This document shows positions 38,061-50,890 of a DNA stretch of 64,000 nucleotides, one piece after another. Each line of letters opens with the position of its first letter. The first letter of the stretch is position 1. The DNA is taken from NCBI GenBank assembly GCA_018881555.1, contig JACAXG010000252.1, positions 186,001 to 250,000 on the forward strand. The letters run 5' to 3'. A model generated the notes under the pieces. That model was not told where the DNA came from. It was given only the letters and a program-made list of their open reading frames with translations, and ran no database searches. The DNA comes from Amblyornis subalaris (taxonomy: Eukaryota; Chordata; Aves; Passeriformes; Ptilonorhynchidae). The position numbers and the translations under genes were made by a program.

Positions 38061-41000
38061 ATTTGGGCAAACGCCTTTCTCCCCACCAGCGCGAAGTTCG
38101 AGCCTCTTCCTCGGAGAGGACAGGCAGTGGGTGGAGTCCATAGGAGGAAAAGAGGGATTCTGAGGGATGTTGCCTCTGCGTGTTTCTAGTTCTCTGGGTT
38201 GGTGCTGGTGGAACGGTGGCATGACTTGTGCAAAGTTTTTTGCTCATTTCATAGCACTTTTTTTTGTGAAAGAAAACACGTGACAGCTGTCAGCTTGTAC
38301 TGCCATTCCTGGTGCACATGCTCTGTGCTCGGAGATGTGACCCCAATCCTGTAATTGAACTGCTCCTTCGTTTCTGGAGAAATCCCACGTTGGGATTTTA
38401 GCAGCCGAAGAAGTACCAGAGCTACCAATATATTCTGACTGATTTAATGACATTAGTTTTGTTCTGGTCTGAATTTGCTGGAGCTGGTGGAGAGTAACCT
38501 TGGAAGGAAAGGAGTCCAACTGAATGGACATTCCTTCTCAGTGCTGACACCACATTTGAGTCTCCAGTTCAAAACCCCAAACTGCAGTTCACTGCTACCT
38601 AGTCGGCAGGTATAGGTGAGGTGTGACTGTATCTGTCATATTTGGGCATTTTGGTCAGACATTTCAACTGATCTGTGCCTGCCAAAGAAGTTGTGCTCTT
38701 CTCAGCTTTGTTCGTCTGTGCAGGTGTCTAAGGGTTCAGTTGTCCAGCTTTGAACCTGCTGATGCTTCTCCACCACCCTCTCACTGTCCTGAGCTGTGTT
38801 TTAGCTCAGCTGCTTACCTTGCATGCCTTGCAGACTTTAATAGAAGTATTCAGGTGCTGCTGTATGATCATCTTCTGGACCACTGCATTTCTGCCAGATG
38901 TCCAGACCCTTGGTAGTCCAGTGGCTGCTGACAAGGCTGAGAAAAGTTATAGAAAAGCAAGTTGTGGTCAGGCAGTGTGAATGTCCTGCATGGGTGTTTG
39001 CTTTTTTTCTGGTAAATCTCAGAAGCTGATCTAGTAGATCCTCTGTGGCATCTACATTTTTAACTTCAAGTCGCCAGAGGCTACATAACACCAGGGAGAG
39101 AAAAAAAAAAAAGAGAAAATCTATCTCTGCCTCATATCTTTATACCCCAGTTTCTGATAATGTTTTTTCTGAGGGTGAATAGTGTCACTCTACCCCATGT
39201 ACACAGGACATCATTTATGAATAGCCGAGTTAATAGCCAGCACAGTTAAGAACAGCATATTTTTTGGCTGCTCTAAATAACATTAGGGAATCCATGGTGT
39301 ATCCTTCTTTTTTATCCAAGTTCATCTTGCTTTTGAGAGAGAATGTGTTCCAACCAAGGCATTTTATTCAATCTTTTCTTCAGCTATTTTAGGTACCATC
39401 CCAAAAGACTGTCTCCAGCCACCATCTTTTCCATGGAGATGTAGACATGCTTTTTGAAAGCAATAATGTATTTCTGCAAGTGTTTAAATTTGCTTGCACA
39501 TCTGATGAGACCCTGTGCTATTTACTGTTCATTTATCACCTTTGCAAATGTGATGGTAACTCAGTAACATTTAATGTTTCTTTGCAGCTCAGTGGCTAAC
39601 CAAATTCTGATGGGCTGAGAAAAGGCTGATGTTGATTTGAGGATTTAGCAGTCAAATAGATTGAAAACTGGTCAATATGGGCATAGCCAATATTGCATTA
39701 CACTCATTTCTGTTTAAACCAGAATGAAATTAATTTCCTTTGAGAAGCTGTAGTATTATTTTATCAGCATGCTTACAATCTTTGAGCCAACTTATAATCT
39801 GATGGAAAAGGATCAGTTGTCTTTTCTGAAACCATAAAAAGCAAGACTTCCTGATACTGTGTTAGCTCTCCCAAGTTCTTTACTCGTTGAGTTGTCTACT
39901 TTTCCTCCTTGGAAGGATGAGGAGCAGGCCACCAGAAGATGTGACCACTGCTTCTTTCCTTGTTTGAAACTGCAAAAGTTTATTGGCTTAAAGAAAATTA
40001 TTCTGAACTGTGAATGGCAGCTTAACAATCAGCATCTTGTAGGAAGGCCAGCTAACAAACAGGAGATATGTTTGCTCTTGGTAAAAGTAGGAACTTCCTT
40101 CTTACTTTCTTTGATTCTGTTAGTCACGGTCTATTTCAGTGCTGTCTTTTTATTTCAGTATCTGTCCTTGCCAATTCCTGCCTGCTAGTTGGTAACCATT
40201 GGTGTGACAATTTCCCTGGAGCTGCTGCAGTTTAAAGCAATTATGCATGTGATCCTAAGTCTCATCCCGTTGATGGGCCTAAGATTTGAGGAGCTTGGGC
40301 TGTGCATGGGGTGAAAAAGGACCAGGATGCAGCTTTCCTGCTACAGGATACTGCTCTTCGATCATAACTGTGGTCCAAATGCTTTGGGGAATGGGTAACT
40401 GCTGCATTTTATTAAAGACATGCAACTGAAATAATAATCGGATAAAAGGATCATTTATTGTCAAACGATTATGGAGCTGCATTATGTGATTTCATATCTT
40501 TTCCTTCAAAATCTCTGCATTTCAAACCAGCTTGCAGTTTTACTCTGTGCCATTAACACTTTGGTATTACACAGGAGTATATTTCACATGGCAATTCAGT
40601 GGGATATGGATTATGTTATCAGGAAATAAATAAAATTTTCTCAAGTTGGCCTTGGCTCTGCTGGTGGTAATCGTGAAATTGTTTGTCCTTAAGCTATGGC
40701 AGAGGATTGAATTCTTAAAAACTGGATAGGGAAAAATGCTTTTAGAGTGATTTTTTTACAATAAAAACATGATAGTCTTAAAGCTAACTGATAATCTTTG
40801 TGAGTCAATTCCATGTGAAGCAGGAGAGCAAACAGATTCCCAGCTGATGTAAGTCAACATAGTCCTGTTCGCTGACAAAGCTGGGTCAGTCCAGAGCAGC
40901 TGAGGATCCAGCCCCGTGACTGACAGAATCCTCATCTTGCTGGCAAAACAAGGGAAAAGACTGTAACAGGATTTTGTGAGGACAAATAATATTAGAAAGC

Positions 41001-43079
41001 AAATAAGACAGGCTGGGGACCAAATAGGATGGCTGTTTCATCCGTCATTTCTCAAGTTTTTTTTTTATTGGAATGTACACCAATGGGGACAAGTTGTCTC
41101 GTAGAGCTGCTGAGGGCTGTTAACCTTTTTTAGTACTGTTCAGTGTCCACCACTGTAGTGGAGATAGGCTCATGATTAGTACACCTTTAATAACAAAACT
41201 CCTGAGTTAATCTCCTCTAGAGGTCTGCGTGACATTACTAGCTATAATCTAACCCTTCCAGGTTATTGTAGATGCACTTATGGGCATAAAACCTTCTTTG
41301 GGAGAATTAGGTATTTTCTCATTATGCATGCTAGTAGCTTTTCACTGAATATCACTCAATTTCCATGAAAATCTGAGTTTCTCTGGCAAGTTGCAGAGTT
41401 TATGTAGTCTATGAAAAAGGATCGTAAGAATTTTCTGCTGATCTGTCCTCTGTCTGCCTCTGAATTAGTCAGGTGAGATACTCTCTGATGGACTGCTGGA
41501 AAATGAAAGCAGTTTGTCTTCGGAACAGGCAGATGCAGGATGTGCATGGGGAAGGGAACGCTGGAAGCAGATGAGTCCCTGCTGTATGTGGAGTCATTTC
41601 AGGACAACGGCCTGGTGGTTGAAGCATCCATCCATTTCTGTTCCTTCCTCTGCCTGCAGGTCCTCATTGCCACGTGTCCTGGGAAAATGTGCAGCTGCTG
41701 GGGCTGGCCATTGACCAGCTGCTTAAAAGGTGTTTAAGGTTTCCAGGGTTGCATGTAGACACCTTAATTCTGAGTCCCAGGCAGCTACAACCTATATCGG
41801 ATCTCAGCTCATGTGGGGAAAGTAATGCTTCATTTCTCCGCCCTTGTATGCCCAGGTTTAGCAGACTCTCCAGGAAAGGGACCTTCTCTTGCTTTGCTTG
41901 TCGTGGTAATAATAAACAACCCCAGCGCGGAGACTGGAGTGACGGCAGCAAGACGAACTGCGATCGCATCACTAGCAACAGCAGGCATCTCCTGCCAAGG
42001 TGACCCCTCCTTGAGCCACAGGTGCTTCACTGATCTTGTCCTCCCCTGGGATATTCAAAGATGCATGGGCAGCAGGGCTGTGCCTCTGGTGAGTGTCCAG
42101 GGGCCTGTCCTCTGCCATGGGAGGCAGGCGCTGAGCGGTGCCGGCCATCTCACACTCCTCGCAAGGTGGAGCAGGGAAATCAGGTCACAGCAGAGATGGG
42201 TTGCAGTTTTGCCATCTGCAGAAGAGTTTGTGAGAGTTTGACACGCTGGGTCTGTGGCAGGTGTCCAAGGTGCTGGGAGTATTGGAGAGTCTCGTCCCTC
42301 CTGGGTTTTGAAAGGCAAGGAGGACTTTGCTGGCTGATGATGTCTCCACTCAGGTCTCGCCTGCACCCGGCTACAGCTGCAAACCAGTGTTGGTCTTGTG
42401 CCCCCAGATATCTTATTGCTAAAATGTCTGTGTATATAGAAACCTTCGTGGAGACCATGGCTGAGATGCGATTATGTGTCAAACTCTGCAACACAGAAAT
42501 AGAACAAGGTGGTCCATTCCCGTTTCCCACATGGCTTCAGCATGGCTGTGGAGGAGAAGCAAGGTGGGAGATGTTACAGTGTTTAGTACCGTGGGCTCTT
42601 TGATGGCTGTATTGTGAATAAACCATCTCTGCTCCAAAGTGCAGGAACACAGGACAGACCTGGCAGGGGTGTCTATGTCGTCCATGTCCTAAAGAGCTGA
42701 TTGTCCAAGGAATCACTGAGAGCTCATAGCTAAACTGGAAATCAAATTGAAGCCTCTCAGGTGCTTGAGGCAAATTGCCTCCACTTTTTCTTTCTAACTA
42801 GCTCATCTCAGGTCCTGTGTGCCATCCAGCTTAGGTGGCTGCCCAGCACTGGAGAAATCCCAGACTGATCTGTGATACTCTTGCCAGCTAGTTTTGATAT
42901 GCTTTAAATTCATTGCTTTTTCTTTTCAGAGACTTGCTCAATGGGGCTTGGCTTGAAGAGGGGCTGAAATGCCATCACACATTCTGTACCTTATGACAGG
43001 AAGTGTCATTAAGCCACCTACCTCTTAAACGCACAGCCCACCTTTGAATAATCAGGGACAGCCACCACAAGGGTTAAAC
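38061..43079. other. Intergenic, no feature recognised
   Basis: Mixed AT-rich sequence with short unconvincing ORFs, including a 180-codon one at 42,061 with no recognisable domain. No RNA gene or clear repeat was seen. Confidence 0.5.
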
Positions 43080-43700
43080 ACTTTATTTAGATGGCTTTGT
43101 TTGTTACGTGTGTGCTTTGCTTGTTCTGAGAATTAACAGAAGATAAGCTAAAAGTTCATTTATAAGAGTATTAAAGGATAATTATGATGGAGTAAATGCA
43201 GCAGGTCAAAAGGCATTATGATGAACAGAATCATAATATAGGGCTTGGGAAAATAAGCTAAAATGTGCAATGCCTAACATCACTCACTGAATGCCACGGG
43301 AAGTGTTCCTCCTCGCTGTTTCTCTCTGATTCTTCATTCCCAGCCTGAATTAAAGTACGTCCATCAGCACTCTGCTGCTTGAGCATGAATATGTCATGAT
43401 AACCAATTGCAGTAACTTAAATTAAACTTTTGGGCAGGCATAAATATGTGACCTTTTAATATCAACGAAATGATAAAAAAGATTTGGTAGGAAATCTGTT
43501 TCAATCAGATTAGAGGAGAAGTGGGTAAAGCTGATTACAAGCCCACTAAACACAGTATTTGGGCAGTATTTGTTCAGAAACAATAGCGTTAATTCTACTT
43601 TAACAAGTATTATCTGGAAAATCAATAATTAATGGTAACCCATTATCAACTTGTAATTTAGCACAGAGATTAAGTTGGGAGAGAAGTGAAAGCGAGTGAG
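43080..43700. promoter_or_regulatory. Candidate AT-rich regulatory block
   Basis: A run of TTTATT, TAATTA and GATTA-type motifs, such as CAATAATTAATGG near 43623, between less patterned flanks. Regulatory function is inferred from composition only. Confidence 0.2.
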
Positions 43701-46700
43701 CAACCTGCTTTTACTTGACCTGTCAGGCTGAAGGATTATCAAGTGACAGCACGGCTTCATATTTTCTTAAAGGAGAGGTGGTAGAAATAAGTCAATTTGG
43801 GCCTCTTGCTGTTTGGCACCACCTTGCCCTCCTGCCTCCTCAAGCTTTGCAGAAGAGCTGCCTTGTGCAGCCAGGTCACTGCAGCCAAGAGGATGGCATC
43901 TCTAGTGGCACTTGGTCCTGGGACAAAGTGGGGGGACATCACCCCCAAATCCATGGGATGCGTGGAGAGGGGTAAGCAGAGGAGGGGAGAAGGTGCTGTT
44001 TGTAGGTGGCGTGAGCATGTGCAGTAACATCACCTTGGCTTGGCTTCCTATGGGAGCATCCCCCTCTTTAACGTGCAACTCCCAGCTTACCACAGTGCCC
44101 CCAACTATGTTTCCTCCTCGACTGACAGGACTTGTAGCAACATATGTGAGTGCATGTGAGCAGCCAGATTTTCCTCATCCAGCTCCTCCCTTTCCCCTAC
44201 CACATCAGCTCTATTTGGGGAAACAACCTCATTTGTCGTCTGTGCGGTGCTGGGGACTCAGATGCCACCTCTGTGTGTGGGTTGGAAGTGGCGTGCACGA
44301 CTCGTCTCTGCAGTAGGTCATTGCAACAGTTGCCAAACAGGTAATGGTTTCGGCAAGACAACATTCTTCCAGAGGATACAGATGTTCTGACCCCGGATCT
44401 GTGTGTGTGCTTCTCTCAAGGTGCCTCTGTGTGTGTTCGCTGAGGCCAGAGCAGGCTTTTAGAAGAGGAACGTTGCTGTTTGCTAAATTTCAGATGGACA
44501 GCAGTGAGCTACCACTTCCACCTCACTGCTGGTCTGCCCATCTTCTCCTCCTGGGCAGAGCCTCTTTCTTCCCAGAGTTGAGTTACCTACCTGGTTTTGG
44601 GCAGAGTGGGATGCAGTCTGTGGGCTGTAGTGGTTTATGAGAGTAAAAGAAGGTGGGTTGAGGACAGTGGAAAGCAAGTAAGCCAGTGCTGGAGGGCTTG
44701 TGGAGGCCCTGGTGCGGCTGGACATGGCTATGCAGTCACCCACAGGTGGGATGCTCTTTTCCTTGCTCAGAGACAATGCTCGAAAATGACAAGCAGTGGC
44801 CTGTGTATAGAAGAGAGGCAAGCGTGCAGGAACGTGTCACGTCTTTCAGCAGAGCTAGAGCTGGAAATAGTGATCTCTTGGGCTGGCCTCACGTTTCCCA
44901 GCAAACCCGCCCTCGCTCTCGGTGTGGGTGAGGAACACCATGGCAGGATGAGAAGCCCAAGATCTGTACTTGTCTCTCTGTTTCCACTGGCTGAGTCCTC
45001 CGTTTCTGAGCTGCAGTCAGCCTCTTCCTGACAGGGCGACTGAAAGGCTGATGTCCAGACGCTGGCTGGGCATAGCTGGCTCTGGGGCACAGTGTGCAGC
45101 AGGGTGGTGATGGGGGTTTCTGGACAGTCAGCAAGGCGGGATGCTCTCAGCAAAGGGAACAGATTGAAGGCAGATTGTGTGGGTGAAGTAGCACCGTGCT
45201 ACATGGATAGGGAGTGGCTTCAGAAATGGCATTTAATCATTCAACATTAACACAAGACATCTGTCACCACCCTTGGCAGTGATGGTGCTACACAGCAAAA
45301 CAATATGTTCTGGTGCTCCTAATCACAGGAAAAACACTACTTTTTTTGCAGAGAGTTCTTTTAGTGCCCAGCACAAATCCTTCTATTTTATTATAGCAAT
45401 CCCAGCCAAATCCTCCAATAAATGGAGTTTTTATTAATGTGCAGCTGTTGAATGAGAAAAAAATAAAACTCAGAAATAAAAATGAATCCCTGAATAATCA
45501 GGCTGATCCCATGCAGTAAGAACAAACAGGCCGACCACATACTTACAGCTTTTTGGTATTATTTAAAAATATGGTCGGGTTTTTCTTTCCCACTCTGTTT
45601 TTTTTTACACAGACCTGATTAGATTTTGCTCAGGAAGATCCAAGCCACTTCTGTGAGCTGGAAATGCAGCAAGGAGTGAGAGGAGCTGGGACGAGGGTTA
45701 CATCCGGGATGTGTGCCTGATATTTGTCTGCTGCCATGGGCAGGAATTTGCTTTGGCCGGGAAAGAGAGTGGTGGGGTGGCACAGTGCCCAGGGCAGCTG
45801 GGGTCTGGCTTTGCAATGAGGGGTGTGCTTGCAAAAGAGAAGAGAAGACAGTGTCAAAAAAAGAGGGTGGAAAAAGCTAAGTGACAAAAGTCCTCTGACC
45901 ATGGCAGCTCTCATCAGAGGATGGTGTGCTTTGCTTTAACTAGTTGGTGCTCCTTGCCTTGAACTTGAGCTTGCCGGCTGAAATGCCAGTCAAAAGTGCT
46001 ACTTTGCAGCTAAAAATGAAGGAAGAGTGATCCCATGGTGATGTGGTGGGTGAAGCAGGTGCTGAATTGGGGGAAAGAGCAAAGCCCACCCTGGATTTAG
46101 CCCCGGGCCCTTTCCCTGGGCACATGTCCTGGCCTGCCAAGGCATCTGCAAGCTCTGTGTGATGAGTGGAGAGGCCTGCCAGGAACAGAACAAAATCTCC
46201 TTCCTTTATGCTCGCTCTTGCTGCTGGGAAATCTGGTTCAACCCTGCTACGCCCACGGCCCAGCCATGCAACTGCACGCGTGTTGGAAGCCGGGCTAAAC
46301 CAGGTCCCAGGCTCCAGTCCAGCTGGCAACACAGCCACCATCGAGGGCTGTTCCCTGATGGCTCCAGCCCAAAGGAGAGTGCTGAGTGAGCAGAGATGTA
46401 GGAGAATTGCTGGAGCTGCCATCAGATGCATGCAAGTGTATCCAGGTGGCTGAGACCTCAGACAGCCCCATGGGGGCCCACCTGGAGATAAATCTCCAAT
46501 AGGAGGGCAAAGCCAGCCTGGGAAGCACCCCCAGAGCCAACAGGGCTTTCATTCTACCCCAGGCACTCTGAGATGAGCTGTGGCCCTTGGGACAGTGCCT
46601 GTCACCAGGAGCCAGCCCCTGATCAGCCAGGGGTGCTGCCTGGCCGATGTGAGGCAGGAGGGAATGTCCTGAGCAGATAGCACCCTGCCTACGAAATGGC

Positions 46701-49700
46701 ACGACCATCTCTGCTATTCATTCTGATTAAATTCGAGCCAAAGTAAAGCTCTAATTCTTCTGATTAAAGCTTAGAAGTTAAGCTCTTCGGACAGGATGTG
46801 TGCCTTGCCCTGTGCTCTCCTAAACCACTTTGCCCGTTCCACGACAAGACACTAATAATACACTCCTATATGTTTCTTCTCAAATGCTCATGATGCCCAG
46901 TCCAGAGGGTGTATGACATGCCAGGGACATCCTACCACTTCTGTCTGAATAGTGGTATTTATATGGTGGTCACCCGGCCATTTTTGGAAGCAGGGAAGTA
47001 GAAGGAACCGCTCCAAGCGAAGCAGAGGTCCAGGTCTGCCAGGATTCGTCCTTTATGGCTTGGGCTTTTCCTAGAGGAATTGCCCCGGGAGAGATGCCCC
47101 AACCCAGGCATGGGTTGGGGTGTCACAGAAATGCTGTCTTACCTCAGGTGCTCTACAAGCATGGGATCAGCCTGCTGTCACTGCCCTGCAGGGAATGGGT
47201 GAAAGGCAACTAACGTAGTGAGTTAGGGTGTCAGGAGCATATTTGCCACTGCTTTAGCCTCCGTGAATAGGTAGTTTACCCCAGGGTAGCTCTGTTATGA
47301 AGCTTTACTTGAGGGCTCTGTACCCTGCTTGTCTCTCTGCAGGAGTTTCTGAGGATGTGGGATAGGACTGTGCATAAGGCTCACCCACATCACACTTGCC
47401 TTTAAGGAGAAGCTCCTGGCACCTGCTGGGAAATCTGGCTCTGGGCAAGACCTGCGCTGCCATGATTTCAGCAGGGCCTGGGACACATCCTTAGGGACTC
47501 ATCCTCCACAAATGTTCAGCTTCTTGCAGGGAATCTAGGAAACTTCTGTCTCGAACATCTTGCATGGGGAGGCTCCCATCCCTTCCTCCTCTGCGCCACA
47601 GCCAGAGGCACAGCCTGGTATTGTTTGTCACAGATCAATGCATTTACCCATGTGGAAAAATGTCATTACTACCGAGGCTCAGCTTTTCTTTCCCCTTGAA
47701 CCACCCCTGCTGTGCTGGTGAGGGGCTGGCTAATTGCCTCTTTTCTCAGGTTGCCCCTGGGGATGGCTGCCCCACAGCCTGCCACACAGCTCAGCTGTAC
47801 TCTCAGGGCTTCCCCCAGCCACAGGGGCTGCTTTGCCAAACAAATGAACACTCAGCCACTGTGCAGGACCATGGGGCTCTTTGTTACATCTCCTCCTGTG
47901 AGCTAAAGAAACAAAGAGGGGATCACTTAAAAAGAGAGGGAAGGATGGATCATGGGCTCCCAGCTAGGAGGCGAGATGCAGGTAACCTGTTTGTGTGTGC
48001 ATCCTGCTGGGATGGCCCCCAAAATGGAACTGAGGCACTAGTTTCCTGCCCTGGGCTGGGCAGGGTGACAAGAGCAGTGGGAAGAACATTGCCCAGGGTT
48101 TCTGTGCCACCATTGCGTGTTCACCTCTCAGGATTCTGGGCAGTGCTTTGCCTGGAAGAGCACTACAGGAGCTGCAAAGGAGGCTGAGCAAAACCGGTGA
48201 CCAGGCATCTTTTCTCCAGAGAAACCGGAAACTTTCTAGGTGTCGAGCAACAGGAAATAGGAGCCTTCGCTGCCGTGTCCAAATAGGAAGAAAATACATT
48301 TATTCTACCTTCAAAATCCATCGTAACCTCAAGCTGAAAGAGAAGACTGCAGACAATAATCCCACAATGGAGAGGTTTATTTCTTCCTCTCATTACTTTT
48401 CCTCTTCTTTTTTTTCCCAGAGTGTGACAATACCTGTAATATAAGTCCTATTTGAGGTGATTTAATAATTATTCATTGTCAGCAACATTCAATCTGTTCA
48501 TTTTGTACAATATGTTCTCTTTTGGCATCAAGGACCACCTTGACTATGTTAGAGGAATCCTGTCAAAGCAAAGCCCAGGAGCTGATAGGAAAGCTGGAAA
48601 GTCCTTTGTGCTAAAATCTGTCCTTTATTACAGGAAAAATTAGTCCCACAAGAAAATTTTACAAGTTTTACAACTAGGTGCTGCCAGTGTAGGAGAATAG
48701 AGGAGAAGATGGTGCAGGAGTGAAATTGGTGAGAGCAAGGCTGAGCTATAATAGGAGAAACAGACGGGGGAAGTCCCCACGTGTTGAAAGCTGCCCTTTC
48801 TGCATCCAAAAAGAAAATTGCAGAATGCAGTGTCAGAGCACAGAAAACGTATCCCCGAGTATGGGGAGGAAAGATGGGCAGGAAAAGCTTTCCTGCACAG
48901 TCAAGTAAAATGAGTGAAGTGAGCTACAGGAACTCTATCTGTGTTTCTAACACCAGATAGTGTGATTGCCCACAAAGATGAGACAGGCAAGCATGTGTGC
49001 CTTCACTCTCATGAGAAGGAGGATCCACACACGTGGATTTATTTGATGTTATTTTTCTGTTATTTCTATGGTCCTTTAGATGGTCCGTTTGGGACAAGAC
49101 AGCTTTGGTAAAGGGTCATTTGCTCGTGTGTTGTTGGATGGGATCTGAGACAGCCACGTCAGTCTTCAGCTAAAAGACCCCAGTTTATGTCTCTTAGGAG
49201 TCCAGTCATTAATGGGGGAAAGGGAGGACACTGTGAAATTCATTAATGAATTATCTGCTCTGAATGAAAAGGAATGGAGACGTTGGTTCATGTTGGGAAG
49301 CCACGCTTCAAAATCTCAGCTGAGAAAGTCCAGGTGCCATTTGTCACAGCAAGCCCAGGCCAGTGCTGAGAAAGGGATCTAGACCTCTTTGAACAGCCCA
49401 AACCTTTGAATTCACCTGCAAGCAGAGGTGCCCCATTTCAGCACCTGTTTGCACTCTGGAGAGCCGATCTAGAAAACCGTATTAAGGGGAAGAGTGAGAG
49501 TAGTTGCCTGTGTGCTGGTGTCCCCCTGCTTTAATTAGGTTAGTTTCTTTCATGGCAAGTGCTGTCATACCAAGCTGAAAAATCAATACCATATGGCACC
49601 GCACTCAGATAGCAAACTTGGAGATTAATTAAAGGAGAAGTGCTTCTGTTGGGTCTCAGAGCATAGCGCCTATGATTAGGCATGGCTGAACTGGTTTGGA

Positions 49701-50030
49701 AATGCAAAGGCTGGGCAACACCAGAGCTGAGCTGGACGCTCTGCCACTCTGGGGTCAGACCAAACTGTAATTCCCCCTTTCTTTGCTCCCAACGGAGATA
49801 CATTAGAAACACTGAAATCACTATTTTACATGTTTTTTTGGATTTTCCTGTGTCTTGATCCAGCTTGCTGCAGGCCAGGGCAGCGGGGTGGGAAGGGAAG
49901 CGTTTTTTCTGGAAGGCTTCTGCTTGGTGAGGTGCTGGGTATGAATGTGGAGAAGGTGCTGTCTGTACTCCTGGGCTCACTGTACTCCTGGGCTGGGAGC
50001 TGCAAAAGCCATGGAAAGCATCAGAAAAAA
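43701..50030. other. Intergenic, no gene recognised
   Basis: Unique-looking sequence. The longest ORF (207 codons, plus strand, at 47,564) has no domain, signal peptide or splice context. A 16-bp palindrome lies at 49,237. Confidence 0.5.
49237..49252. repeat. 16-bp perfect palindrome AATTCATTAATGAATT
   Basis: Self-complementary, with two ATTA-type half sites meeting head to head; a related TCATTAATGG lies about 30 bases upstream. This is the shape of a paired-class homeodomain dimer site. Confidence 0.6.
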
Positions 50031-50034
50031 GAAA

Positions 50035-50431
50035 AGGAGAGGAGAGGAGAGGAGAGGAGAGGAGAGGAGAGGAGAGGAGAGGAGAGGAGAGGAGAGGAGA
50101 GGNNNNNNNNNNNNNNNNNNNNNNNNNNNNNNNNNNNNNNNNNNNNNNNNNNNNNNNNNNNNNNNNNNNNNNNNNNNNNNNNNNNNNNNNNNNNNNNNNN
50201 NNNNNNNNNNNNNNNNNNNNNNNNNNNNNNNNNNNNNNNNNNNNNNNNNNNNNNNNNNNNNNNNNNNNNNNNNNNNNNNNNNNNNNNNNNNNNNNNNNNN
50301 NNNNNNNNNNNNNNNNNNNNNNNNNNNNNNNNNNNNNAGGAAAGGAAAGGAAAGGAAAGGAAAGGAAAGGAAAGGAAAGGAAAGGAAAGGAAAGGAAAGG
50401 AAAGGAAAGGAAAGGAAAGGAAAGGAAAGGA
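50035..50431. repeat. Pentanucleotide satellite interrupted by an N gap
   Basis: Left of the gap the unit is GGAGA (50035-50102); right of it the unit is GGAAA (50338-50431). Bases 50103-50337 are N. The true length is unknown. The gap is best explained by assembly failure in the repeat. Confidence 0.95.
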
Positions 50432-50589
50432 ATCTGACTCCATCACTTGGGAAGTTTCATTTCCAGGGCGCAGACCAGAGTGGGACAATGTCTACCCCTC
50501 TTCTGGGAGTTGCTGATTTAATGAATGTGGCAGCTATTGTGTGTGTTTGGGACCCTCACAGCCGTTTTTCTTCTGCCGATACTTTCTTT

Positions 50590-50890
50590 TCTTTTCGGCT
50601 TTAATGAGTGTTTCTCTAATTGACTTGATGATTTCTGTTTAATTAGCACATTTTGGAGGAATGATCAAAAAATAATAAGATAAAGTAATCAGACAAGCAT
50701 AGTGCAAAGGAATAATAGCTCCTTTGTGGGGCTAATTGGAATGGACAGTCCATCGGCTAGTTTGGGGCTCCTCACAGTTGGATATTCCCAGCCTAGTTGT
50801 GCCTTGTGCCCAGAGCTTCCAAACACCCACATAGGCCCAGCTTTGGTAGTCATTTCAATTAGCTTTAATGAGCTGTGAATGAGCACCAAG
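50590..50890. promoter_or_regulatory. Candidate homeodomain-site cluster
   Basis: TAATTG at 50617-50622, TAATTA at 50640-50645, TAATTG at 50733-50738 and CAATTA at 50856-50861 within 250 bases, about 4.5 kb upstream of VSX1. Function is inferred. Confidence 0.25.

Noticed and set aside
42061..42603. 180-codon plus-strand ORF
   Set aside because: Cys/Trp-scattered sequence with no domain; overlaps other ORFs of equal quality in other frames.
47564..48187. 207-codon plus-strand ORF in the ENTPD6-VSX1 interval
   Set aside because: No recognisable domain, composition like its surroundings, and no promoter, splice or poly(A) context.
49830..50604. ORFs of 219-228 codons through the pentamer repeat
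   Set aside because: They run through 235 Ns and simple repeats; an artefact.
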